Positions 36,259-45,700 of a stretch of DNA of 64,000 nucleotides are shown here, piece by piece. The notes under the pieces were generated by a model, which did not search any database, was not told where the DNA came from, and saw only the letters and a program-made list of their open reading frames with translations. A program made the position numbers and the translations under genes. This stretch comes from Rivularia sp. MS3. Its GTDB lineage: Bacteria; Cyanobacteriota; Cyanobacteriia; Cyanobacteriales; Nostocaceae. The stretch's first letter is position 1. Each line of letters starts with the position of its first letter. The stretch is from the NCBI GenBank assembly GCA_019192545.1, contig JAHCMI010000026.1:34750-98749 (forward strand), read 5' to 3'.

Positions 36259-37812
36259 ATGGATTTTGTTAATCTTGCATCCCAGTTAAATGCTGGAACG
36301 ATAGTACCAGAGGGGATTGTAATTATCACCTTTTTAGGAGTTTTGATAGTAGACTTGATTTTAGGACGTTCGTCCTCACGCTGGATTGGATATCTAGCAG
36401 TGGCAGGTTTACTTTCTTCTTTGGTCGCTTTATATTTTCAATGGGATAATAGCAATCCCATATCATTTATTGGTGCCTTCAATGGCGATGACCTTAGTAT
36501 CGTGTTTCGCGGTATTATTGCTCTGTCTGCCGCTGTCACTATTTTGATGTCAATTCGCTACGTTGAACAAAGTGGTACGGCATTAGCAGAGTTTATTGCT
36601 ATTTTGCTTACTGCTACCCTTGGAGCAATGTTTCTATCGGGAGCTTCGGAACTGGTGATGATTTTCATCTCCTTGGAGACTCTTAGTATTTCCTCTTATT
36701 TATTAACAGGTTATACCAAGCGCGACCCGCGTTCCAACGAAGCAGCCTTGAAATATTTATTGATTGGTGCTTCAAGTACTGCTGTTTTCTTGTATGGTGT
36801 TTCCTTGCTTTATGGTTTGTCTGGCGGACAAACTCAGTTAAACGCCATCGCTACCGGTATAGAAACAGCAAACCTAGGGCAGTCTTTGGGTATAGTGATT
36901 TCTTTGGTGTTCGTCATTGCCGGTATTGGTTTTAAAATATCTGCCGCACCTTTTCACCAATGGACACCAGATGTATACGAAGGGGCACCAACTCCGGTAA
37001 TTGCATTTTTGTCAGTAGGTTCTAAAGCGGCGGGTTTTGCTTTAGCTATCCGTATACTAACAACAGTATTTCCTTTGGTTGCTGGTGAATGGAGATTCGT
37101 ATTTACTGCTTTAGCCGTATTAAGTATGATATTGGGTAACGTTGTTGCCCTGGCTCAAACTAGCATGAAGCGGATGCTAGCTTATTCATCCATTGCTCAA
37201 GCTGGCTTTGTGATGATTGGTTTGATTGCGGGTACCGAAGCGGGATATTCCAGCATGATATTCTATCTGCTAGTTTACCTGTTTATGAATCTTTGCGGTT
37301 TTACCTGCGTAATTCTATTCTCTCTACGCACTGGAACCGATCAAATTACTGAGTACTCTGGTTTATATCAGAAAGATCCGCTGTTAACTTTAGGATTAAG
37401 CCTTTCCCTGCTTTCTTTGGGAGGAATACCCCCATTAGCCGGGTTCTTCGGAAAAATTTACTTGTTTTGGGCCGGTTGGCAAGCAGGTCTTTATGGCTTA
37501 GTCTTATTAGGATTAGTTACCAGCGTAGTTTCTATTTACTATTACATCCGCGTCGTCAAGATGATGGTAGTAAAAGAACCTCAAGAAATGTCCGACGCAG
37601 TTAAAAATTATCCCCCCATCAGTTGGAACTTACCTGGATTAAGACCATTGCAAATTGGTTTGGTAACAACTTTAATTGCGACTTCTATTGCTGGAATTTT
37701 ATCAAATCCTTTGTTTACGTTAGCAAATAATTCTGTTGCTAATACTCGTATATTGCAGCAATCAATGGCTCCTAGTCCACAGGTAAGTGTACTTACAAAC
37801 AAGCTACCCTAA
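36259..37812 (+). CDS. ndhB: NAD(P)H-quinone oxidoreductase subunit 2 (NDH-1)
   Basis: A core proton-pumping membrane subunit of the NDH-1 complex, used in respiration, cyclic electron flow and CO2 uptake. It has about 14 helices, with family motifs MRLAYSS-like [40 protein letters not shown] and [21 protein letters not shown] start it at the ATG at 36259 ([20 protein letters not shown]), the conserved N-terminus; the frame extends 8 codons further to a GTG at 36235. About 517 residues, normal. A terminator follows. Confidence 0.97.
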   Translation: MDFVNLASQLNAGTIVPEGIVIITFLGVLIVDLILGRSSSRWIGYLAVAGLLSSLVALYFQWDNSNPISFIGAFNGDDLSIVFRGIIALSAAVTILMSIRYVEQSGTALAEFIAILLTATLGAMFLSGASELVMIFISLETLSISSYLLTGYTKRDPRSNEAALKYLLIGASSTAVFLYGVSLLYGLSGGQTQLNAIATGIETANLGQSLGIVISLVFVIAGIGFKISAAPFHQWTPDVYEGAPTPVIAFLSVGSKAAGFALAIRILTTVFPLVAGEWRFVFTALAVLSMILGNVVALAQTSMKRMLAYSSIAQAGFVMIGLIAGTEAGYSSMIFYLLVYLFMNLCGFTCVILFSLRTGTDQITEYSGLYQKDPLLTLGLSLSLLSLGGIPPLAGFFGKIYLFWAGWQAGLYGLVLLGLVTSVVSIYYYIRVVKMMVVKEPQEMSDAVKNYPPISWNLPGLRPLQIGLVTTLIATSIAGILSNPLFTLANNSVANTRILQQSMAPSPQVSVLTNKLP

Positions 37813-37886
37813 GAAGATTGCTTTTCCACTCTTTGGCTAAAAGTAGTTTGAGCGTGATTGTTCTTCAATAAAGTAACGTCAATCGT

Positions 37887-37924
37887 AAATGGCTGTTCGC
37901 TTATTTCGCAACAGCCATTTTTTT
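37887..37924 (+). terminator. Terminator after ndhB
   Basis: AAATGGCTGTT (37887-37897) pairs with AACAGCCATTT (37910-37920) around a 12-nt loop, followed by TTTTG. Confidence 0.88.
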
Positions 37925-39154
37925 GTGCATTTATCGGATTACGCAACCGGCATATTTTTTCGTAGGGAAGGCAAAAAGCGGTGAAACAGTTCCGTTTTAA
38001 GAGTTCTCTCTATCAGCAACTGTTGAATCCGAAAGGTAGCGATCGCCGAAATTGTTCCATTTGAAATGAAATTTGCTCTGAGTAAGTCTTATTTTATTTT
38101 TCTAGGATTAATATACCCATTTTTACGCTTAGTCAAATAGATTCTTGTGGAATGCACATCTGTGTAGGATTTCAGCCAATGTCATTGATACAGCACTCAA
38201 CCTAAAACTGCTATAGCATTTAGCTCAAAAATCTAAAAGCTCAGATATAAATATTTTCACAGTTTATAAATAAATCAGTTAACATAAAATCATCTATCAA
38301 AAGTAATAAATATTTTTTAAAAAAATTATTTCATAAGTTACTTACTACATTCTCAGCCAAAAATCTATAGCTGTTAAACGCTTATTTGATGCCTATTAGC
38401 TTGATGTATTATTTTTTACTTATTTTAAATTTTGCGCTTATGGATTAGCTTTATAGAGATATCAAGAGAATTTAGCAGCTATTATTTTTTATGAATTAAG
38501 AAGCAAGCACAAATCAAGCAATATAAAAGTCAACGTATTTTGACATTTAAGTTTTAATACTTATTATAAAAGTTATTAAAAATACATTAATACAAATTAA
38601 AATTATCTTCAGTTTTTTTAATACATTGTAAATAAAAATACTTGTTCTAAATATTAATCGAACTACAATAGCACTTTTAATTCATAGTTTGTATTGTCTT
38701 TAGCACTATATGACAAGACAACTTATGAGAAAAAAAAGTGATTTAAGTACTATCAGTAAAAGGTTTTAGTTATTGTGAATGACTAAGACAGTAAATCTAT
38801 AATTGATTCTACTGCTGTTAAATCCTCAGCAGTCAATAGTAGTATTTTAGACTACGGGTAAGTATTGATTAATATTCGATATCTGTCTATATGAGTTTTT
38901 TAAAAGGAAAATACTAGTATAGAATTTAATTTAGTAATTTGAAATATAAAATCAAATTTTATTTGGATGTATTTACGTATATTAATTATGATGTCGATAC
39001 TTAGATAATAATGAAGGAAGTTAATTCCTAAAAACTCAATCGATAATTAGAACTTGAACGACAGCGACAAGATAGTACTTGTTGGGTCTTGAAGCAGCGA
39101 TATTCGATTGTGATTTTTGCTAGTTAAATAGTTTTTTAATTGGGGATACAGAAA
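37925..39154. other. Long AT-rich gene-free region
   Basis: About 1.2 kb without a credible gene. The left 130 bp hold AGGCAAAAAGCGGTG, also found at 30016 and thus part of a dispersed repeat, and a HIP1 site. The middle (38200-38700) is extremely AT-rich. Near the right end ACAAG (39067-39071) and CTTGT (39078-39082) form a small palindrome that might be a regulatory site for the next operon. Confidence 0.45.
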
Positions 39155-39877
39155 ATGAAAGAAGTCCTTGCACATATAGAAAACAAAAAGCAGGAATTTG
39201 CAAAAATGCCATTGTTTGAATACATGAAAGATACAAGTATAGATCCTAGGCAAAGATTAGCTTGGGCACCTTGTGCTGCTCCTTTTGCAATGGGTTTTGC
39301 AGAGCTAAATAGAGATGTTTTTCGAGACGAGCAAGCTAATGATCCAATACAAAAAGTTATAAATCAGCATACTTGTGAAGACGATCATCATTGGCTATGG
39401 TTTTTGAAAGATATTGAAAGATTAGAAATGAATAAAAATTTAAAATTTACTGATGCACTAACATTTTTATGGAGTGAAGAAACAAGAATCCCGCGCTCAG
39501 TTATTTACGAGCTGTATAAACAGACTTTTAAAGCTTCACCTATTCATAAGTTAGTCGTTATTGAAGTTATAGAGGCAACAGGTAATATCCTCAATTCTGC
39601 TACAGCGTTAGTAACTAAAGAATTGCAAAACATTAATGGTAAAAATCTTTTATACTTTGGAGATGTTCATTTATCTGTAGAACCTGGCTATGTTATAGGT
39701 ATAGAAAACATAGATAAATTCATAAAAGAAATTACGCTTACACAGCAAGAAATGAATGATTATTTTGATGTAGTTAATCAAATATTCGATCTATTTATCG
39801 AATTGACCAATGCACTTCTTATTTACGCAAAGAAGCATGAGATAAAACAATTAGCTCAGTCTGGTCAAATTAATTGA
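39155..39877 (+). CDS. Putative heme-oxygenase-like diiron protein (iron-containing redox enzyme type)
   Basis: A 240-residue all-helical soluble protein. It has the look of the heme-oxygenase-like diiron oxidase/oxygenase (HDO) superfamily: a dense ligand-like cluster QHTCEDDHHW (His72, Glu75, Asp76, Asp77, His78, His79), Glu137/Glu140 in VIEVIEATG, and DVHLSVEPGYV (His172, Glu176) as the likely third helix site. I chose the ATG at 39155, which has GGGGATACAGAAA upstream; a TTG at 39140 adds five residues. It is followed after 100 bp by a FAD oxidoreductase. Family placement rests on the metal-ligand-like pattern and is uncertain; substrate unknown. Confidence 0.6.
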   Translation: MKEVLAHIENKKQEFAKMPLFEYMKDTSIDPRQRLAWAPCAAPFAMGFAELNRDVFRDEQANDPIQKVINQHTCEDDHHWLWFLKDIERLEMNKNLKFTDALTFLWSEETRIPRSVIYELYKQTFKASPIHKLVVIEVIEATGNILNSATALVTKELQNINGKNLLYFGDVHLSVEPGYVIGIENIDKFIKEITLTQQEMNDYFDVVNQIFDLFIELTNALLIYAKKHEIKQLAQSGQIN

Positions 39878-39977
39878 TTTGTGCATTATTAAACTAGATT
39901 TATTAATGCATAATTTCTATCTACATAAGTGACAAAAGCTTTATCAAGTATAAACAAATCATTTTGGAGAAAAATTG

Positions 39978-41564
39978 ATGAAGATAGTTAATGAATTAGA
40001 ATATTTGATTATTGGCGCAGGTCCTGCTGGACTTCAGCTTGGCTACTATTTGGAAAAAGCTAATCGCAATTATCTTATCCTTGAAGCTGGAAGTAAAGCG
40101 GGTAATTTCTTTAGTAAATTTCCTAGACATAAGAAATTAATATCTATTAATAAAGTCTATACAGGCTATGAAGACTCAGAAATAAATCTTCGTTGGGATT
40201 GGAATTCTTTATTAAGCGATAGTGAAGAAATGCTGTTTAAAAATTACAGTAAAGAATATTTTCCTCATACAGATGATTTAGTCAGATATTTAGGTGATTT
40301 TGCTAACCACTTTAACCTAAATGTTAAATATAATTGCCAAGTGGTTAAAATCGCCAAAAATCATAAATTTATGGTGATAGATAGTAATGGAAGTGTTTAT
40401 TCAGCAGTTCGCTTAATTATTGCAACTGGTTTTAGTAAACCATATGTTCCAGAAATACCTGGAATTGAATTAGCAGAAAATTATACAGATGTATCTATAG
40501 ATCCAGAAGATTTTGCTAATCAACGAGTATTGATAATTGGTAAAGGAAATTCTGGGTTTGAAACTGCCGATAATCTGGTTGCAACAGCCTCACTTATTCA
40601 TATAGCCAGTCCTACACCAGTAGAAATGGCATGGAAAACTAAATATGTTGGGCATTTAAGAGGCATTAATAATAACTTTCTTGATACTTATCAACTTAAG
40701 TCGCAAAATGTAGTTTTAGACGCGAATGTAAACAAAATTGAGTTTAATAAGGATAAATATACCGTTACCTTTACTTACGGACATGCAGATGGAGAAATCG
40801 AGGACTTAGCTTATGACCGTGTTATAGTTTGTACTGGTTTTCGTTTTGATAACTCGATCTTTGAGGAATCTTGTCAACCGGAGTTAACAATTGATAATCG
40901 CTATCCTAATCAAACTAGTGAATGGGAGTCAACTAACGTCAAAGATTTATATTTTGTTGGAGTATTGACTCACATGCGGGACTATAAAAAGAAACAATCC
41001 GGTTTTATTCATGGATTTCGTTATAATATTCGGGCATTACATCAAATATTAGAACGTAAATATCATAATCAACAGCTACCTTGTCAAATAATTGACTGTA
41101 GTGCTGAAAATTTAACCCAGACTATTATCCAAAGAGTAAATAAAAGCTCGGGTTTATGGCAGCAAACAGGCTACTTATGTGACCTTGTTATTGTTTCAAG
41201 AGACAACAAGAAAATACGATATTACGAAGATATTCCTACCGAATATATACATGACAGCGATTTAGGTAAACAAGAACATTACTATACCATAACTTTAGAA
41301 TTTGGTCTTGATATTATATTTGCAAGTCCAGATCCATTCGCAGTTGAGCGAATTCATAAAGATGATACTGAGCGAGCTTCATTGAGTTCGGGTATACATC
41401 CCATCATTCGTCGTTTCTATGGTAAAGAATTAGTGGCAGAACATCACGTTATCGAGGATATAGATAGTGAGTGGTTAGAAGATGTTCATATAAAGCCATT
41501 GCTAGAATTTTTGAATTACCAGCTATTAAATGAACAAAAGACTATTCGATTAAAAGCAGCGTAG
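39978..41564 (+). CDS. FOXRED2-like flavin-dependent monooxygenase/oxidoreductase
   Basis: A 528-residue flavoprotein with two dinucleotide folds. The FAD site is EYLIIGAGPAGLQLGYYLEK (about residues 9-28). The NAD(P) site is QRVLIIGKGNSGFETADNL (about residue 180), and the linking ATG motif is LIIATGFSKPY. Residues around 40-70 (FPRHKKLISINKVYTG) are typical of the FOXRED2/FMO-like group. The C-terminal about 160 residues form an extra domain. ATG at 39978 has GGAG at 39966-39969; the preceding TTG is skipped. It forms an operon-like pair with the diiron-like protein gene and ends at a strong terminator. Substrate unknown. Confidence 0.85.
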   Translation: MKIVNELEYLIIGAGPAGLQLGYYLEKANRNYLILEAGSKAGNFFSKFPRHKKLISINKVYTGYEDSEINLRWDWNSLLSDSEEMLFKNYSKEYFPHTDDLVRYLGDFANHFNLNVKYNCQVVKIAKNHKFMVIDSNGSVYSAVRLIIATGFSKPYVPEIPGIELAENYTDVSIDPEDFANQRVLIIGKGNSGFETADNLVATASLIHIASPTPVEMAWKTKYVGHLRGINNNFLDTYQLKSQNVVLDANVNKIEFNKDKYTVTFTYGHADGEIEDLAYDRVIVCTGFRFDNSIFEESCQPELTIDNRYPNQTSEWESTNVKDLYFVGVLTHMRDYKKKQSGFIHGFRYNIRALHQILERKYHNQQLPCQIIDCSAENLTQTIIQRVNKSSGLWQQTGYLCDLVIVSRDNKKIRYYEDIPTEYIHDSDLGKQEHYYTITLEFGLDIIFASPDPFAVERIHKDDTERASLSSGIHPIIRRFYGKELVAEHHVIEDIDSEWLEDVHIKPLLEFLNYQLLNEQKTIRLKAA

Positions 41565-41594
41565 CAAATAGCCAAAATAAACTGATTTATATAA

Positions 41595-41623
41595 AGACGT
41601 AGCAATGCTACGTCTGTTTTGTT
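41595..41623. terminator. Terminator after the FOXRED2-like gene
   Basis: AGACGTAGCA (41595-41604) pairs perfectly with TGCTACGTCT (41606-41615), followed by GTTTTGTTTT. It lies 11 bp left of the IS and probably once served the convergent kinase gene too. Confidence 0.85.
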
Positions 41624-41634
41624 TTAATGCATTA

Positions 41635-42775
41635 GACATCTCCGAAAACAACCAAATTCTTACTATCACTACCTTTAAAAGTGCGATCGCCAAATCGCGA
41701 AGGTAGTTAGTTTGTACGCTAAAATAATGCTTTGAGATGCTTACTATTAATAACTAGCCAAAAAACAGTATATATTGGAACCAATTTACTCTTGGCATAT
41801 TGAATTATTTATAGTCATAAAATAAATGTACCTATTCGCAATCGCACAAGTCCACAAATTGTCATAATTATCTGTTCATATTTACTTGGTTTTAATCTAA
41901 ACCTTTCTTGGGCTACTCGAAATATTTTTACCAAACGGATTAGATGTTCAACAAAAATGCGTTCCGAAGCTAACTCTTTATTTATTCCTTTTTGTTCTGG
42001 AGTTAATTCTTGTTTTTTCGGCTTTTTATGAGGAGTTTTAATTAACTCTTCTCCTTCATAAGCCTTATCTCCATTAAATTTTTGATTTGGGTCAAACCCT
42101 TTTCGGGATTCACGAAACAATTTCACATCACTTTTAGGTCCTGGTTTACCTGCTACAACATCAACAATATCTTTACCGTCTGGTAAAACGATTAATTGAT
42201 TTTTTCGAGTATGGTTTTTCTTTTTACCTGAGTAATATTTTTTTTGCTCTGGATATTCTCCAGGTCTCTCTATAGGCTGCTCACAGCTATCGACTATTAA
42301 CTCATACTCTGTTAAAAGTTCTTGAACAATTTCGTAATCATTTGAGTTTTTTTTACCTGTTCAAGTAGACTTGGTGGTAGCAGTTTACCTAAAATTGGAA
42401 CCCAGTAATTAAACGTATCATTTGCTGTTGTTTCACTCACATCAAATTGAATCCCAAGTAATTGAAATGTTGTAAATTGTCGCAAGTATATTAGAGTCAA
42501 TAATATTTGTTCTTCAAGAGATAACTTTGTTTTGCGACCACCCCCTTTTTTTATAATTCTTGTTTTCCTTAATTCTACTTCTGATTGGGTTTGAGTATGT
42601 AGGTTAATCGCTTGCTTTATTAGTTGTTTGAACTGGTCGTAATTTAGACCCACTAATCTTTGTGCTTCTTGGGGATGCTTTTCGATGTACCCTAACATTG
42701 AATTCATATTCTTAACCTTTATAAAGGTTGATTGAATATTATTTTACCAGATTTTATTTATATTCCGGAGATGTC
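41635..42775 (-). mobile_element. IS5-family (IS427-like) insertion sequence, 1141 bp
   Basis: The ends are inverted: GACATCTCCG at 41635-41644 and its complement at 42766-42775, with 12 of the first 13 positions matching. TA at 41633-41634 and 42776-42777 is the target duplication, as expected for the IS427 subgroup. The element carries a two-frame transposase on the minus strand. It inserted into the 3' end of the giant kinase gene. Confidence 0.85.
41815..42707 (-). CDS. Transposase with HTH_Tnp_4 and DDE_Tnp_4 halves in two frames
   Basis: Frame A (42312-42707) encodes the helix-turn-helix part (NYDQFKQLIKQAINLHTQTQ to LLPPSLLEQVKKTQMITKLF, stop). Frame B, shifted by -1 at a run of eight A (minus strand; plus 42347-42354), continues as NSNDYEIVQELLTEYELIVD and ends at 41815. 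B carries the catalytic series: Asp in LIVDSCEQP, Asp in FNGDKAYEG and Glu in IFVEHLIRLVK. Both frames are otherwise intact and join into about 297 residues, so either programmed slippage on the A-run or a one-base loss is possible; the IS427 group often uses two frames. Confidence 0.85.
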
Positions 42776-45700
42776 TATTGGTATTTCAATTAAAAATTCA
42801 GTTCCTTTCCCTACTATGGAATTACAACTTAACTGCCCATTATGTTTTTCAACAATAATTTTATAGCTAATAGATAAACCTAATCCCGTACCACTTCCTA
42901 CCGGTTTAGTAGTGAAAAATGGATCAAATATTTTTTGTTTGATTTTCTGCTCGATTCCACAACCATTATCTGCAACTCTAATTCTGACAATATTTGAGTT
43001 TGCTATTTCTGTAGAAATACGAATCGTCGGATTTTTCAAATTATGAGTTTGTCCGTGTAAATTCTGTAATGCATCGACTGCATTACCCAAAATATTTAAA
43101 AATACCTGATTTAATTGGCTCGGATAACAAACAATTGCAGGTAATTCTCCATATTCTTTGATAATCTGAATCTCAGAACAGCTACCTTTTGCTTGAAATC
43201 TGTGTTGTAAAATCATCAATGTGTTGTCTATTCCTTCGTGGATGTCTACAGACTTCATTTCCGCTTCATCCAAACGAGAAAAATTACGTAAACCCAAAAC
43301 AATATTACGAATACGCGAAGTTCCTACCTCTATTGAATTAAGAAGTTTAGGTAAATCTTCTGCGACAAAATCTAAATCTATTTCTTCTGCTTTTTGTTGA
43401 ATAACTGAATCTGCTTGGTTTAATCTTTGGCGATAAATCATTATTAAGTCTAATAAATCCTTAACGTATTGATTTACGTGATTGATATTACCATGAATAA
43501 AATTGACGGGATTATTAATTTCATGGGCGATTCCTGCCACCATTTGTCCTAAACTGGACATTTTTTCAGTTTGAATTAGCTGAGACTGCATACTTTTCAA
43601 CTCTTTTAAAGTTGATTTCAAAGCTTTATTTTTGTCGTAAATTTCTTGAGTTCTTTGAGATACTTTTTCCTCTAATTTTTGATTGTAATTTTCCAAATCT
43701 TCCTTAGCATCAATCAAATTATTATAGAGTATTGCATTTTTGATTGAAATTGCAGCTTGATTTGCGATTAAATTCAGCAGTTTTATACGATTATGAGTGA
43801 ATACTCCTATTGTCAGCTTATTCTCAAGATAAAGAATTCCGAAAAAATTTCCTTGATTAATAATCGGAATACACAATATGCTTTTAGGTTGCTCGCGGAC
43901 AATATAATTATCAGCAGCTAAAAAATCTTGAGAGTTAGCATCATCTAAAACTACGGTTCCCTTAGTACGCTTGACGTAATTGATTAAGCGAACAGGAACA
44001 TCTTTGCTGCTTTCTAAAGGAATAGATGGCAAGTCTGTAGAAATAGACGAAATATTTGTATTGCGACTAATAGCAATTAATTCTAAATCTGAATCTGCCT
44101 TTTTACTTAAAGCCAAAGCACATTTAGAAGCACCAGCATTCTCCATAATGACTTCCATTAATTTTGAAAGTACTTCGTTTAGCTTCATTTGTTCCGCAAG
44201 CGCTTGAGAAGCTTTAATTACGGATTCTAAATCTAAAAATTTAGAAATAGTTTGTTTTGTACCAGAAATAGTTTTATCATGACTAATTTTAGGTAAATCT
44301 AAGGCTTGATTAGAAGAGTTCTGTTTGCTCGAATCATTATTTTTATCTTCTTCAAGAAGGATATGATAAAGTAATTGATGATAGCGCTTTTGCATATCTT
44401 TTACTTTAGCTTTTGCACCCCAACGAATATAGCCGTAATAAGCATCATCTAAATAAGCTTTAGCTATTTTTTGCTTATCCCATTTGAGATAGAACTTAGC
44501 TGCAAGTTCGTTAGCAAGTGCTTCTTCATGAATATATTCGTTTTCTTTTGCTCCAGTAATCGCTAAATCAAATAGTTCCATTGCTTCAAGCCTATTACCT
44601 AAAGCATTATATTTTTCCGCTTCTACTAAATGGAATTTATGCAGATAATTCATAGGAGCATAATTCGCCCAATGATGCATTTTTTCTTGATTCGCATCTA
44701 CTTTTTCTAAAAATTTTTGTTTTTCGGATTCGGAAGCTTCAGAACATAATGCTAAGCGTGTCAACGAATCGTAGAAATAAAATTGAGGAGTAATCTGCAT
44801 TCCTATCCCTGCATATAAAAATTTATTCGCTTCAACAGAATTTTCTAACGCTTTGACAAATTCACCTGATAAATAGCATAAATGAAGCTTACATATATGT
44901 AAATGTAGAAGCGCTATTCCATCATTTGCTTTTAAATGTAGCGGTAATGTTTCATTTTCATTATATGCTTCACCATTTAAATCATATACATTTTTTACAT
45001 CGCCTTTTAAATTTAAAACAGTTTGTCTATAAATTTCACTCCAGTAATAAATTCTATTTTGCTTAATTTGATAAATAGCATTACTATAGTCAGCTATCTC
45101 GTGTTCTAAAGCATTTAATTCTTTTCCTGTAAAATAGGCATGATAGGAATAAGTAATTAAAGCATAAGCTGCAAATTCAAAATTACCGCTCTCTGTACCA
45201 TAAGAATAAGTACTTAACAAAGCCTTTAATGTATCATTTATATGCTCTTTCCAAGGTTTTAGAAACTGATTGAATGTTTCATTAACCTTTACTGATATTT
45301 CTTTTAGTGTATATTTATCTACTAAGGTTTGAGCTAAATTTCCAAACTGATATCCAGTTTTTATATCTCCTACTATTCCGCATAAAATTAACCCATAGGT
45401 AATGTATGCCAAGGTAGACAAGGGAGCATTTCCATACTGGCACGATAAATTAATTTGTTGAAAGCACATAAGCGGCATCAATTTTGGAAAGCTTTGATAA
45501 GCAAGTGTAATAGCACTCGAAAGAATACGCATTGCTGCCAAAGGCTCTGCTTCTTTCATTTCTGGTAAGTCAGCTAACTCCTTTATTTCTCTTCCTGCAA
45601 GATAAGAACCTGTGTGTACCATAGCTTGTTCAACATCTGATTGGCTGGGATTTTCAGGAAATTCTATTCCCAACTGCTTGAGAACCTTTAATGCTGTATC

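Noticed and set aside
39155..39877. True heme oxygenase (HO-1)
   Set aside because: The sequence lacks the HO proximal-His N-terminus and instead clusters several acidic and His residues as in diiron relatives.
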